Positions 41,435 through 51,936 are shown, counted from the stretch's first letter. The stretch: DNA of 64,000 bases from Alkalilimnicola ehrlichii (GCF_003399765.1 NZ_NFZV01000004.1:62001-126000), one strand, 5' to 3'. Numbers and translations are program-made. The notes: generated by a model from the letters alone, not told the origin.

Positions 41435-42706
41435 ATGTTTCTTGAACGTAACCCTCGCTTTGTAAGTCGTCTCACCCGTGACACCCTAGCGTTGATTATG
41501 GCAGGGGGGCGCGGCGGTCGGCTGGCTAACCTGACCGATTGGCGCACTAAGCCTGCGGTTCCCTTCGGCGGTAAATTCCGGTTGATCGACTTCCCGCTGT
41601 CCAATTGCATTAACTCCGGCATCCGCAGAATCGGAGTACTTACCCAGTACAAAGCGCACTCGTTGATTCAACACGTGCAGCGCGGATGGGGGTTTTTACG
41701 CGGGGAGTTCGGCGAGTTTGTGGAGATTATCCCCGCCCAGCAACGCTTGGATAAGCCGATTTGGTTTGCGGGCACGGCGGATGCGGTTTATCAGAACATC
41801 GACATTATCAAAGCACATAACCCCAGCTATGTTCTGATCTTGGCTGGCGACCATGTGTATAAGATGGATTACGGCAATATCATCGCGCGGCATGTGGAGA
41901 GCGGTGCCGATATGACCGTCGGCTGCGTGGAGATGCCTCGGGAGCGGGCCCGCTCGTTCGGGGTGATGACGGCCGACAACGACGGCAAGGTGCTTCGCTT
42001 TAACGAAAAGCCTAAGGAGCCGGAGCCTATGCCCGGCCGTCCCGATCATGCCTTGGTGTCGATGGGCATCTATGTCTTTAATCGCGAGTATCTTTTTCAG
42101 AAACTACGAGAGGATGCGGAAAATCTCGGTTCCGCGCGCGATTTCGGCAAAGATATTATCCCGGCGGCTATTGCTACCGATAAAGTCATGGCTTACCCCT
42201 TCAGCGATCCGCACTCCGGCGAGCAGGCGTATTGGCGCGATGTGGGTACGGTTGATGCATTTTACGAAGCTAATCAGGAGCTTATTGGCGAGGCTCCCGA
42301 GTTGGATATCTACGACGACGAATGGCCGATCTGGACTTACCAAGCGCAGTTGCCGCCGGCGAAGTTTATCTACGATAACGAGGATATGTGCGGTATGGCG
42401 GTAGATTCGATGGTCTCCGGCGGTGATATTATCGCCGGTGCCGTCGTGCGTCACTCGTTGTTGTTTTCGCAAGTTGTCGTCAATCCACGGGCGGAAGTGC
42501 GAGATTCGGTAATTTTACCGGATGTTGTGGTCGGAGAAGGTTGTCGAATTACCCGGGCTGTCATTGACGAGGGCTGCCGCATTCCTCCCGGTATGGTGAT
42601 CGGCGAAGATGCCGAGGCGGACCGTCGGCGCTTTTTCGTATCGCCTAAAGGCGTTGTGCTGGTAACAACGGAAATGTTGGGCCAGGAGGTGGCTCACGTG
42701 CGCTGA
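41435..42706 (+). CDS. glgC: Glucose-1-phosphate adenylyltransferase (ADP-glucose pyrophosphorylase)
   Basis: Makes ADP-glucose, the committed step of bacterial glycogen synthesis; 423 residues from the chosen start. The nucleotide-binding loop is [23 protein letters not shown] in two adjoining parts, followed by [23 protein letters not shown], and FNEKPKEP with the substrate-binding lysine. A left-handed beta-helix lies at the C-terminus ([15 protein letters not shown]). The ATG at 41435 has GGAG upstream; an ATG at 41408 is an alternative. No other glycogen genes are in view, so it may be a single-gene unit. Confidence 0.92.
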   Translation: MFLERNPRFVSRLTRDTLALIMAGGRGGRLANLTDWRTKPAVPFGGKFRLIDFPLSNCINSGIRRIGVLTQYKAHSLIQHVQRGWGFLRGEFGEFVEIIPAQQRLDKPIWFAGTADAVYQNIDIIKAHNPSYVLILAGDHVYKMDYGNIIARHVESGADMTVGCVEMPRERARSFGVMTADNDGKVLRFNEKPKEPEPMPGRPDHALVSMGIYVFNREYLFQKLREDAENLGSARDFGKDIIPAAIATDKVMAYPFSDPHSGEQAYWRDVGTVDAFYEANQELIGEAPELDIYDDEWPIWTYQAQLPPAKFIYDNEDMCGMAVDSMVSGGDIIAGAVVRHSLLFSQVVVNPRAEVRDSVILPDVVVGEGCRITRAVIDEGCRIPPGMVIGEDAEADRRRFFVSPKGVVLVTTEMLGQEVAHVR

Positions 42707-43227
42707 CATCGAAATCTCAGCATAAATAATTGATCCTTAGCGCGAACAATGTAAAATTGGCCGCGCACTTTGCAGCAAGAGGGCTTACATCCTTGGAACC
42801 TGGTAGTTGTCATTTAAACAGCAACGTTATCTCGTTCGGGCGGTAAGTACTCTCGGTTGTTTCCTTTCACCGACATGCTTTCCGCCTGGTAGCGGTGGGA
42901 AGCGCGTGCGGTCGACACGCATAGGCTGATTTCAGCCGTTTTTCCCTCGGTTCTTATTTCGTCGCTTGTAAGCAGCGGGAGCTCCCGATGCTGAAGGCGC
43001 GCCGATTCGTTTCTTTTGCCCTGACGGGTAACGGAATCGTCCGGCGTTGCCGCAACAAGCTGCTTTTGTCCGCAGTCGTTCGTTGGTGGGAGCGCGTGTG
43101 CCTTAACCGGGCCTTAGGTTGCGGTGGGGCGGGCGGCTCTTGCCTGGCGTAACGGCTAATGCACATCGCAATAAACGTATAGGTCAAGACGAGCGTCGAG
43201 TCCGACGCGGCTTGAAAAGGTGATGCC
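42707..43227. other. Long leader/intergenic region before the MgtE-N gene and mgtE
   Basis: 521 bp without a supported gene. A minus-strand open frame at 42954-43433 runs antisense into the small coding gene and matches nothing. The length before a magnesium-transporter gene invites a structured leader. I did not find convincing M-box or guanidine-riboswitch conserved cores by eye. A G+C-rich stem (CCGCCTGGTAGCGGTGGG) lies near 42885-42900. Confidence 0.45.
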
Positions 43228-43476
43228 ATGGCTGAACGTAAAGAAATTATAGACTTTTCCGCGCTGGTCGAGCGTGGCGACTGGGAAGTGGTGGCCGAAG
43301 TGTTGGCCTCGTTGCCGGAACATGAGGTTGCGGGTCGATTGGAGCAGCTTGAAGCGGAGCAGCGCTTGCGGGCGTTTGCGCTATTGCCGCCGACGCGCCG
43401 GACGCGAGTGTATTCGGCGCTAAATCCCGCCAAGCAAAATCGCGCGCTGGCACAAGTTCTGGCAGCCGTACGGTAA
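43228..43476 (+). CDS. Small orphan MgtE N-domain-like protein
   Basis: An 82-residue soluble protein made of leucine-rich helical repeats. Its sequence parallels residues 10-75 of the MgtE encoded just downstream. LVERGDWEVVAEVLASLP mirrors LVQREAWEELAEQYDAL, and LRAFALLPPTRRTRVYSALNP mirrors VRAFNELPRERWPEVFAYFEP in spacing and pattern. It therefore looks like a free-standing copy of the MgtE N superhelical domain, with no CBS or membrane part. It has its own ribosome-binding site and stop, with mgtE 18 bp later, so they are probably co-expressed. The role is unknown; it could bind or regulate MgtE. Confidence 0.72.
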   Translation: MAERKEIIDFSALVERGDWEVVAEVLASLPEHEVAGRLEQLEAEQRLRAFALLPPTRRTRVYSALNPAKQNRALAQVLAAVR

Positions 43477-43494
43477 GAAGGAAGGGGCGTGCCA

Positions 43495-44847
43495 ATGGAG
43501 CAAAATCAAGAAGCCCTCTTGCTAAGAGAGCTGGTTCAGCGCGAGGCCTGGGAAGAACTTGCCGAGCAGTACGACGCATTGCATGTGCAAGATATCGCGG
43601 ATGCGTTGGGCGATCTCAATACGGCGCTTATCGTTCGTGCCTTCAACGAGTTACCGCGTGAGCGCTGGCCGGAAGTGTTTGCTTATTTCGAACCGCCGGT
43701 GCAATACGATCTGCTGCGCCAGGTTAGCGATCAGGACGGGCGTTTTCTGCTAGCCGGTTTGTTGCCCGACGACCGTACCGCCTTGCTGGAAGAGCTTCCG
43801 CAGGAAGGTGTGGAGGCGCTGTTAAAGCTTTTGACACCGGAGGATCTTAAGCAAGCGTTAAAGCTGCTTGGCTATCCTGAGAACAGTGCCGGGCGCTTGA
43901 TGAACACCCGCTTCGTTGCGGTGCATCCGGAATGGACGCTGGCACAGGCTTTGGAGCATGTGCGCAGAGTGGGCGAGCACGGAGAGACGGTCAACACGCT
44001 CTATGTCACCGATCATAGCGGCCGTTTGGAAGGCACGGTAAGCCTAAAGCGCTTGGTGTTAGGGGAGCCGCAAGCGCTGGTGGAGAGCTTGGTGTCCGGC
44101 CCCGCCGTGAGTGTGCTTGCTTCGGAAGAGCGCACCGAGGCGGCGAGGATGATCCAGCACTACGACATCACAGCTTTGCCCGTGGTCGACCGCAGCGGCA
44201 TCATGCTGGGGATTGTGACCGTCGATGACGTCATGGACGTGTTGGAAGAGGAGAATACCGAGGACTTCCAGAAAATCGGCGGTACCGGCGCCTTTAATTT
44301 GAGCTTGCGCGATGCTCGCCCGTCGCTTTTGTATCGTAAACGCGTCGGCTGGCTGGTTTTGCTGGTGTTCATGAATATCTTCGGCGGCGCGAGTATTGCG
44401 TATTTCGAAGACACCATCGAGGCGGTGATTGCGTTGGTATTCTTCCTGCCGTTGATCGTCGATTCCGGCGGCAACGCCGGATCGCAGTCGGCGACGTTGA
44501 TGGTGCGGGCGTTGGCCACCGGCGATGTGCAGGCACGCGATTGGCTCAAACTATGGGGGAAAGAGTTGGGCGTTGCGACTGCGCTTGGTGTGACGATGGG
44601 GCTTGCGGTCTGGGGCTTAGGCCTTTGGCGTGGTGGGCCCGAGGTCGGGACGGTGGTTGCGTTGTCGATGGTGGCCGTGGTTATCTTCGGCAGCATGATC
44701 GGCATGCTGTTGCCTTTCCTGCTAACCCGTTTGAATTTCGACCCGGCAACGGCGAGCGCCCCGCTTATTACGTCTATCGCCGATATCTGCGGGATCCTGA
44801 TCTACTTCTCGATCGCTACGGCATTGTTGACCATACCGGTTGGGTAG
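43495..44847 (+). CDS. mgtE: Magnesium transporter MgtE
   Basis: Homodimeric Mg2+ channel gated by cytosolic Mg2+; 450 residues. The N-terminal superhelical domain covers residues 1-120 or so. A CBS pair covers about 130-250 (MNTRFVAVHPEWTLAQAL; ITALPVVDRSGIMLGIVTVDDV). Five transmembrane helices occupy 280-450, with the pore signature PLIVDSGGNAGSQSATLMVRAL. The ATG at 43495 has GAAGGGG at good spacing; a GTG at 43489 is the alternative. The preceding small gene encodes a second copy of the N domain. A bidirectional terminator follows. Confidence 0.95.
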   Translation: MEQNQEALLLRELVQREAWEELAEQYDALHVQDIADALGDLNTALIVRAFNELPRERWPEVFAYFEPPVQYDLLRQVSDQDGRFLLAGLLPDDRTALLEELPQEGVEALLKLLTPEDLKQALKLLGYPENSAGRLMNTRFVAVHPEWTLAQALEHVRRVGEHGETVNTLYVTDHSGRLEGTVSLKRLVLGEPQALVESLVSGPAVSVLASEERTEAARMIQHYDITALPVVDRSGIMLGIVTVDDVMDVLEEENTEDFQKIGGTGAFNLSLRDARPSLLYRKRVGWLVLLVFMNIFGGASIAYFEDTIEAVIALVFFLPLIVDSGGNAGSQSATLMVRALATGDVQARDWLKLWGKELGVATALGVTMGLAVWGLGLWRGGPEVGTVVALSMVAVVIFGSMIGMLLPFLLTRLNFDPATASAPLITSIADICGILIYFSIATALLTIPVG

Positions 44848-44861
44848 GGGGAAATGTCATG

Positions 44862-44900
44862 TTAAGGCCGCGCTCGCTTTTGTTGCGAGTGCGGCCTTAC
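44862..44900. terminator. Bidirectional terminator between mgtE and the fluC pair
   Basis: GTTAAGGCCGCGCTCGC and GCGAGTGCGGCCTTAC form a long stem with one bulge around a TTTTGTT loop, between convergent genes. Its right arm overlaps the stop codon of the minus-strand fluC gene. Confidence 0.7.
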
Positions 44901-45280
44901 GGTTTTACCCATGTCAAAGCCAGCCGGTAACCAAGCCAGACTCCGAAAAGACTAAGGCTCAACGTCGATCCCATATATAGCCAGCCGAGCAGTGGCGTTT
45001 TCTCTAACAGACGCAGCGATTCCAGACTGAATAGCGAAAACGTCGTATAGCCGCCAAGAAAGCCGGTGACAATGAACTGATGCGTGGCGACGGAGACTTT
45101 GAGGCGACCGGCTGTGCTCCAGGTTGCGAACAGGCCGATTAAAAACGAGCCGGTAACATTGACCCACAGCGTTTCCCAAGGGAAACCGGTGCTGCCCATG
45201 CTATGTACTGCGACGCCGCAAAGGTAACGGGTGCTGCCTCCTAGGGCACTGCCGAGCGCGACCCACAGCCAGAGCTTCAT
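44897..45280 (-). CDS. crcB: Fluoride channel subunit FluC/CrcB (second of pair)
   Basis: Small four-helix membrane protein of the Fluc family that exports fluoride; 127 residues. Family motifs are GSALGGSTRY, WVNVTGSFLIG with the key asparagine, and GFLGGYTTFSLFSLE with the pore phenylalanine box. The start at 45280 (MKLWLWVALG) overlaps the stop of the upstream fluC by 4 bp. Paired fluC genes usually encode opposite-topology subunits that form a heterodimer, so both are likely needed. No fluoride riboswitch was recognised upstream. Confidence 0.9.
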   Translation of the reverse strand: MKLWLWVALGSALGGSTRYLCGVAVHSMGSTGFPWETLWVNVTGSFLIGLFATWSTAGRLKVSVATHQFIVTGFLGGYTTFSLFSLESLRLLEKTPLLGWLYMGSTLSLSLFGVWLGYRLALTWVKP

Positions 45281-45681
45281 GAGTTGCCCACCCACCCATT
45301 GCCAATGAATAGTCCCAGCCAAACCCCGCCGAGGCACAACGCCACCGAAACCAGCACGTTAGTTGCCGCCGTGAGTAAGCGTTGCTTGACGGCCAAGTTA
45401 AGGGTTTGTAGCGAGAAGGAAGAAACCGTGGTGTAGCTGCCGCAGACGCCAACGATCAGCAGCCATTTTGCTTGCTCTAGTTCGGTTAAAGGAGCGCCGT
45501 CGGTCGTCAGCGATACGAGTAGGCCGATCAGTATCGCCCCGCTGACATTAACGACCAGCGTGCCCCATGGAAAGCGCTCCCCGAGCCAGCGGTTCGCGAT
45601 GCTAATTACGCCATAGCGTGCTCCTCCTCCTAGGGCGCTGCCGACAAAGACGGCGAGGAGGTTGAGTAGCAGGTCATTCAC
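45277..45681 (-). CDS. crcB: Fluoride channel subunit FluC/CrcB (first of pair)
   Basis: 134-residue four-helix Fluc protein with GSALGGGARYG, GTLVVNVSGAILIG and GVCGSYTTVSSFSLQT. The phenylalanine-box serine/threonine pattern is kept, but here it reads YTTVSSF rather than the YTTFSLF of its partner, so the two copies have diverged. The GTG at 45681 fits the family start; a longer frame runs through the upstream tRNA-Leu and cannot be right. It is translationally coupled to the second copy by an ATGA overlap. Confidence 0.87.
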   Translation of the reverse strand: MNDLLLNLLAVFVGSALGGGARYGVISIANRWLGERFPWGTLVVNVSGAILIGLLVSLTTDGAPLTELEQAKWLLIVGVCGSYTTVSSFSLQTLNLAVKQRLLTAATNVLVSVALCLGGVWLGLFIGNGWVGNS

Positions 45682-45744
45682 CAGGAAGTCGTTTTTTCTA
45701 TGGCGTGCTCGTACGAGCGCTTTGGAGACATGCAAAGAGAAAAA

Positions 45745-45831
45745 TGGTGCCGGGAGCGAGAATCGAACTCGCACTCCCTCACGGGAACCGGATTTTGAAT
45801 CCGGCGCGTCTACCAGTTCCGCCACCCCGGC
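45745..45831 (-). tRNA. tRNA-Leu (anticodon CAA)
   Basis: 87-nt type II tRNA with encoded CCA. Acceptor stem GCCGGGG/CCCCGGC, anticodon stem-loop CCGGA-TTCAAAA-TCCGG giving CAA, long variable arm. It reads UUG and lies just upstream of the fluC pair on the same strand. Confidence 0.97.
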
Positions 45832-45920
45832 ACGATTGAGGGGGATTATAACGATACTTTTCGTCTACAGCAAAGGGATTTGCTCGCGCGGTCGTAACGA
45901 ACTTGTTAATATGCCGCGCC

Positions 45921-46967
45921 ATGCAGCGTTCTGACTTTCAATTCGATCTGCCTCCGGAGTTGATTGCCGACTATCCGCTCGCCGAGCGAAGCGGCAGTCG
46001 CCTGTTGCAGTTAAATGGCCGGACCGGCGAATGCCGGGACGGTCGGTTCCGCGATCTCGAGCAGTTGTTACGGCCCGGCGATCTCCTTGTGCTAAACGAC
46101 ACACGGGTCATTCCCGCGCGCTTGCACGGCGAAAAAGCCACTGGCGGTAAAGTCGAGGTGCTGATAGAGCGTGTTCTCGACCAACGCCGGGCGCTTGCGC
46201 ACATACGGGCGAGCAAGGCACCGAAGCCGGGGGCTTCGCTATGGCTTGAAGGCGCAATCTCCGTCACTGTGGTAGGGCGCGAAGGGGAGTTTTTCCTCAT
46301 CGAAGTCGAGGCGGCGGAGAATCTGCTCGGGTTGCTTGAGCGTCATGGCCATATGCCGTTGCCGCCGTATATTCGGCGGCCGGACGAGGAGCATGATCGC
46401 GAGCGTTATCAGACCGTCTATGCGCAGCGCCCGGGAGCCGTTGCCGCACCGACGGCCGGCTTGCATTTCGACGACGAACTCCTGGCTCGTTTAAGTGCCA
46501 AAGGTGTTGGCCAGGCGCGGGTCACGTTGCATGTCGGTGCCGGCACGTTTCAGCCGATGCGAGCCGAACGTTTGGAAGAGCACCGGATGCATCGCGAATA
46601 CTTGGAAGTCAGCCCCGAGACCTGCGCCCAGATAACGGCGGCTAAAGAGGCCGGAGGGCGTATTGTCGCGGTCGGTACGACGGTGGTGCGCAGCTTGGAA
46701 ACGGCGGCCCGGCACGGTCGCTTGGCTCCGTTCCAGGGCGAAACCGACATTTTTATCTATCCCGGTTTTACGTTTCGCGTTGTCGATGCGCTGGTGACGA
46801 ATTTCCATTTGCCCGAATCGACGCTGATTATGTTGGTCAGCGCTTTTGCCGGCTACCAGAACACCATGCAGGCTTACCGGCATGCCATAGAAGAGCGTTA
46901 TCGGTTCTTCAGTTACGGCGACGCAATGTTTATTAGTCCGCCCCAGCCGGCGGCGGTAGCAGAGTAA
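45921..46967 (+). CDS. queA: S-adenosylmethionine:tRNA ribosyltransferase-isomerase QueA
   Basis: Makes epoxyqueuosine at tRNA position 34 by transferring the ribosyl part of SAM to preQ1; 348 residues. Signatures are [52 protein letters not shown]-type [15 protein letters not shown], and the C-terminal [17 protein letters not shown]. The ATG at 45921 ([10 protein letters not shown]) fits the family. tgt starts 5 bp after its stop, the standard queA-tgt-yajC-secDF order. Confidence 0.96.
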   Translation: MQRSDFQFDLPPELIADYPLAERSGSRLLQLNGRTGECRDGRFRDLEQLLRPGDLLVLNDTRVIPARLHGEKATGGKVEVLIERVLDQRRALAHIRASKAPKPGASLWLEGAISVTVVGREGEFFLIEVEAAENLLGLLERHGHMPLPPYIRRPDEEHDRERYQTVYAQRPGAVAAPTAGLHFDDELLARLSAKGVGQARVTLHVGAGTFQPMRAERLEEHRMHREYLEVSPETCAQITAAKEAGGRIVAVGTTVVRSLETAARHGRLAPFQGETDIFIYPGFTFRVVDALVTNFHLPESTLIMLVSAFAGYQNTMQAYRHAIEERYRFFSYGDAMFISPPQPAAVAE

Positions 46968-46972
46968 GGTCG

Positions 46973-48081
<1,109 letters not shown>

Positions 48082-48200
48082 CGGGCTGCGATGACAGCCC
48101 AAGTTGGGGATTGAAGGTTTTTCGGGCAGACGCCTGTGACATAATGGCGCCTGCCCAGGTGTGCCCTGTGGCTTAATCGTTAACCTGAAGAGGGCCTGAA

Positions 48201-48550
48201 ATGAGCTTTTTCATATCTGATGCTTATGCGCAGGGAGGGCAGGCCGCCGGTGGTGGTTTGGAAGTCCTATTATTTCCTATCCTGCTGATTGTCATCTTCT
48301 ACTTCCTGTTGATTCGGCCGCAGGCAAAGCGGGCGAAAGAGCATAAGAAGATGGTCGAAGCCCTGGCTAAGGGTGACGAAATCGTGACCAACGGCGGATT
48401 GCTCGGTCGCGTGCTGGACGTTGGCGAGACCTTCGCTACGGTTGAGATCGCCGACGGCATCGAAGTGCAGCTACAAAAAATGCGGTCGCCGCCATGATGC
48501 CGAAAGGCACGTTTAAACAGGCGTCCAAAGAGAAAAAGAGCGCCAAATAA
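48201..48550 (+). CDS. yajC: Preprotein translocase subunit YajC (reading frame broken once)
   Basis: Small accessory membrane protein of the SecDF-YajC complex. It begins MSFFISDAYAQGG, followed by one transmembrane helix at about 22-40 (LLFPILLIVIFYFLLIRP) and the conserved NGGLLGRVLDVG. The frame is lost in six A at about 48474-48479. A seventh A gives QLQKNAVAAMMPKGTFK and a lysine-rich tail ending at 48550, the usual YajC ending. The restored length is 116 residues. secD starts 24 bp later. Confidence 0.9.
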
Positions 48551-48574
48551 CCTCGTTGTAAAGGCCAACGGATT

Positions 48575-50425
48575 ATGAACCGGTATCCCTTCTGGAAATA
48601 CCTCGTCCTGCTCGTCGCCATCGTACTAGGCGTGCTTTACGCGCTGCCGAACTTGTACGGGGAAGATCCGGCAGTACAGATCACCACCGTTCAAGGCGAG
48701 CCGCCGAGCGAAGCGGTACAGATGCGTGCCCTCGAGTTGCTGCAGCGCGAAGGCGTTGGTGTTCGCGGCGCCGAGGTCGAGGCGGGGCAATACCTGGTTC
48801 GTCTGAACAGCCTAGACGATCAGCTGGCGGCTCAGGATATCCTGCGCCGTCAGCTCGACAATCATATTGTGGCGCTTAATCTTGCGCCGGCGACGCCGGA
48901 TTGGCTGCGTCGTTTCAACGCAGAGCCGATGTATCTCGGTCTTGATCTTCGCGGCGGCGTTCACTTTCTGATGGAGGTGGACCTTGAGTCGGCGATGACG
49001 CAGCGGCTGGAGCGGACCGTGACGGAGTTTCGGACGCGGTTGCGCGAACAACGAATTCGTTACGGGGCGGTCGAACTTGAGGGCGATCGTATTGAGATTC
49101 GGTTTGCCCAGGCGCCCGAGCGGGAGCGCGCTGTGCGTTACCTGCGCAACGAATATCGCGACTTAGAGTTTCGGCAGGCCGAACGTGGCGGTCAATTCTG
49201 GTTGTTCGCGAGCATGACGGAAGAAGCCGTGCGGGAAATGCGGCAATACGCCGTTCAGCAGAACATCACCACGTTACGGAATCGGGTGAATGAGCTGGGG
49301 GTTGCCGAGCCGATTATTCAGCGTCAGGGGGTGGACCGCATTGTCGTGCAGTTGCCCGGCGTACAAGATACCGCACGTGCAAAAGATATTCTCGGGGCAA
49401 CGGCAACGTTGGAATTCCGTATGGTTCACCGGAGCGATCAAGGCGACGGGCGAATTGGGCGCGTGCCTGCCGATGGACGGGTCTACGATCGCCGCGCCGA
49501 TGGCCAGGTCATCCTCGAGCGCGATGTGATGCTCACTGGCGATTACATCGTCGACGCCGCTTCCGGCTTGGATTCCGAGACTGGCCAGCCGGAAGTCAAC
49601 ATTCGCTTGAGCAGTGCCGGTGGGAGTATCTTCCGCGATATTACCCAAGCCAATGTCGGCCGGAATATGGCGGTGGTGTTTATCGAAACGCGCGTGGAAA
49701 CGCAGATAGTCGACGGCGAGCCAGTGCGGGAGCGTACGCGTACCGAAGAGGTGATTAGCGTTGCTCAGATCCGCGAGGCCTTAGGTAGCCGCTTCCGTAT
49801 CACCGGCATCGAATCTTCGACCGAAGCGCGCAACTTAGCGCTATTGTTGCGCGCGGGCGCGCTTGCCGCACCGATCGAAATCGTCGAAGAGCGGACCATT
49901 GGCCCCAGCATGGGGGCGGAAAATGTGCGGCAAGGCTTCATGGCCGTTGCAATCGGCTTCTTGCTGGTCGTCGTGTTCATGGCGGTCTATTACAAAGTGT
50001 TCGGTTTGGTGGCGAACCTGGCTTTGTTCGTCAATTTAGTCCTTATCGTTGGGATCCTGTCGCTTCTGCAAGCGACTCTGACGATGCCTGGTATCGCCGG
50101 TATCGTATTGACGGTCGGTATGGCGGTGGACGCTAACGTGCTGATATTCCAGCGAATACGGGAAGAGTTGAAGGCGGGGTTGAGCCCGCAGAAAGCGATC
50201 GATTCCGGGTACGGTAAGGCTTTCTCGACCATTGCCGATGCCAACATCACCACGCTAATTGCCGCGCTGGTGCTGTTCGTGTTCGGTACCGGGCCGATTC
50301 AGGGTTTCGCGGTAACCTTATCGATCGGTATCGTGACGTCGATGTTTACCGCTATTCTCGGTACTCGGGCGGTTATTAACCTGATTTACGGTCGCCGCCG
50401 GAGGCTGACCAAGCTGCACATTTAG
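48575..50425 (+). CDS. secD: Protein translocase subunit SecD
   Basis: Proton-driven RND-like component that pulls secreted proteins through SecYEG; 616 residues. One N-terminal transmembrane helix (about 8-25) is followed by a large periplasmic P1 domain with DLRGGVHFLMEVDL. Five C-terminal helices (about 445-610) follow, with the motifs MAVDANVLIFQRIREEL, ANITTLIAALVLFVFGTGPIQGFAVTL and GIVTSMFTAILGTR. The length is as in E. coli. secF follows after 27 bp. Confidence 0.97.
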   Translation: MNRYPFWKYLVLLVAIVLGVLYALPNLYGEDPAVQITTVQGEPPSEAVQMRALELLQREGVGVRGAEVEAGQYLVRLNSLDDQLAAQDILRRQLDNHIVALNLAPATPDWLRRFNAEPMYLGLDLRGGVHFLMEVDLESAMTQRLERTVTEFRTRLREQRIRYGAVELEGDRIEIRFAQAPERERAVRYLRNEYRDLEFRQAERGGQFWLFASMTEEAVREMRQYAVQQNITTLRNRVNELGVAEPIIQRQGVDRIVVQLPGVQDTARAKDILGATATLEFRMVHRSDQGDGRIGRVPADGRVYDRRADGQVILERDVMLTGDYIVDAASGLDSETGQPEVNIRLSSAGGSIFRDITQANVGRNMAVVFIETRVETQIVDGEPVRERTRTEEVISVAQIREALGSRFRITGIESSTEARNLALLLRAGALAAPIEIVEERTIGPSMGAENVRQGFMAVAIGFLLVVVFMAVYYKVFGLVANLALFVNLVLIVGILSLLQATLTMPGIAGIVLTVGMAVDANVLIFQRIREELKAGLSPQKAIDSGYGKAFSTIADANITTLIAALVLFVFGTGPIQGFAVTLSIGIVTSMFTAILGTRAVINLIYGRRRRLTKLHI

Positions 50426-50452
50426 TGCAGCGAGGCGAAAGGGACGCATCCC

Positions 50453-51391
50453 ATGAAGAACCTAGAGTTTAATTTCGACTTTCTCGGCAAGCGCAAACTG
50501 GCCTTTTTCGTATCGGTAGTCTTGCTGGTCGCCTCGATTGCGCTCCTGGCGACCCGCGGGTTGAACTTCGGGATCGATTTCACCGGCGGTACCGTCATCG
50601 AGGTAGGCTATCCGCAAGCGGTTGAGTTAGACCGGGTGCGCGGAGCGTTGGACGAGGCAGGCTTTGACGACGCGGCCGTGCAGCATTTTGGTACGGCGCG
50701 CGAGGTCATGGTGCGCTTGCCGCCGATTGAAGGGGTCGATAATGCGGCACTGAGTAATCAGGTGCTACGAGCCTTACAGGACGATACGGAAGGCGTGCAA
50801 TTGCGTCGGGTAGAGTTCGTCGGCCCGCAGATCGGGGAGGAGTTGACCGAGCAGGGCGGCTTAGCGATGTTGTATGCCTTATTCGGCATTTTGATTTATG
50901 TCGCTTTCCGTTTCGAGTACCGGTTTGCGGCCGGCTCGGTGGCCGCGTTGATTCATGACGTGGTGATCACGCTCGGCGTGTTCTCGCTGACGCAGATGCA
51001 ATTCGATCTGACGGTTTTGGCTGCGATACTGGCGGTGATCGGCTATAGCTTGAACGATACCATCGTGGTATTCGATCGTATTCGGGAGAATTTCCTCAAG
51101 CTACGTAAAGGCACGCCCGAAGAGGTGATGAACATCTCGGTCAACCAAACCCTGTCGCGTACCTTGGTAACGTCCGGTACCACCTTGATGGTGGTGTTGT
51201 CCCTGTATTTCCTTGGGGGCGAGGTTATGGTGCCGTTTGCTTTCGCGCTCCTAATCGGCGTTTTGATCGGTACCTATTCCTCGATCTTTATTGCTAGCGG
51301 TTTGGCCTTGGCTCTGGGCGTGACCAAAGCCGACTTGATGCCGCCGGAAAAGGACGAAGACGAGGAAGATCTCGAACGCGAGAAGCCGTAA
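50453..51391 (+). CDS. secF: Protein translocase subunit SecF
   Basis: Partner of SecD; 312 residues with six predicted transmembrane helices. It has FGIDFTGGTVIEVGY in the first periplasmic loop, YSLNDTIVVFDRIRENF in helix 4-5 and NQTLSRTLVTSGTTLMVVLSLY near the end. The C-terminal tail is acidic (EKDEDEEDLEREK). It is last in the queA-tgt-yajC-secD-secF operon and converges on two small minus-strand genes. Confidence 0.97.
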   Translation: MKNLEFNFDFLGKRKLAFFVSVVLLVASIALLATRGLNFGIDFTGGTVIEVGYPQAVELDRVRGALDEAGFDDAAVQHFGTAREVMVRLPPIEGVDNAALSNQVLRALQDDTEGVQLRRVEFVGPQIGEELTEQGGLAMLYALFGILIYVAFRFEYRFAAGSVAALIHDVVITLGVFSLTQMQFDLTVLAAILAVIGYSLNDTIVVFDRIRENFLKLRKGTPEEVMNISVNQTLSRTLVTSGTTLMVVLSLYFLGGEVMVPFAFALLIGVLIGTYSSIFIASGLALALGVTKADLMPPEKDEDEEDLEREKP

Positions 51392-51543
51392 AGGCTATAA
51401 GCGTCGCCCCGCGCCGATGCGGCACGGGGCGACGCTGTATATATAGCTAGGCGGCCTTGTCTCGGTGGCTATCTTCAGTAAGGTTCGGATGGCTACTCTC
51501 GTCACAGCCCATACGTTTTCTCATTGCCCGTGAGGCCTTCCTG

Positions 51544-51732
51544 CTAAGCTTTGGCGGAGCGAGGTCCGAAAAGCAGCCAAACAATAAAGCCCAGGAACGG
51601 CAGCAAGAGAATAACAACGGTCCAAATTACTTTGGCGAACGTCGACGCAGCACTTTGGAAAACATTAATAAGTGCCCACACTACGGCGATTAGGAGTAGT
51701 AGGCTGAAAAAGCCGCCGACTTCTATGCCCAT
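51544..51732 (-). CDS. PLDc_N-domain small membrane protein
   Basis: A 62-residue protein with two hydrophobic helices (about 7-25 and 34-54) and the FxxxPFLGFIVWLLFGPR signature of the phospholipase-D nuclease N-terminal (PLDc_N) family, here standing alone without a catalytic domain. Such proteins are common but uncharacterised. A CsbD-family gene lies 6 bp upstream on the same strand, suggesting a two-gene stress-type unit. Confidence 0.83.
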   Translation of the reverse strand: MGIEVGGFFSLLLLIAVVWALINVFQSAASTFAKVIWTVVILLLPFLGFIVWLLFGPRSAKA

Positions 51733-51738
51733 AGCGGC

Positions 51739-51936
51739 TTACAAGCTGTCCATCCATTTATTGACTTCCGCTTCGGCCTCGTCCTTGCTTTTGCCGTAGC
51801 GGGCCTGAATCTTGCCGACGAGTTCCTCGCGATTGCCTTCGAGATTATCCAAGTCATCGTCGCTGAGCTTGCTCCACTGCTGCCGAGCGCGTCCCTTCAT
51901 CTGTTTCCAGTTGCCTTTGACCTGATCCCAATTCAT
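51739..51936 (-). CDS. CsbD-family stress protein
   Basis: 65-residue hydrophilic helical protein of the CsbD family (general stress response proteins of unknown biochemical role). It begins NWDQVKGNWKQMKGRARQQW and has the family motif YGKSKDEAEAEVNKW near the end. The ATG at 51936 follows GGGAGGGAG; a GTG one codon upstream is possible. It is rich in Lys, Glu and Asp and has no cysteine or membrane segment. It is probably co-transcribed with the PLDc_N gene. Confidence 0.88.
   Translation of the reverse strand: MNWDQVKGNWKQMKGRARQQWSKLSDDDLDNLEGNREELVGKIQARYGKSKDEAEAEVNKWMDSL

Noticed and set aside
42707-43227. M-box or guanidine riboswitch before mgtE
   Set aside because: I could not find the conserved core sequences by eye; left as an unexplained leader.
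42954-43433. 159-codon minus-strand frame in the mgtE leader
   Set aside because: It overlaps the small MgtE-N-like gene antisense, has low-complexity Ser/Arg content and no family match.
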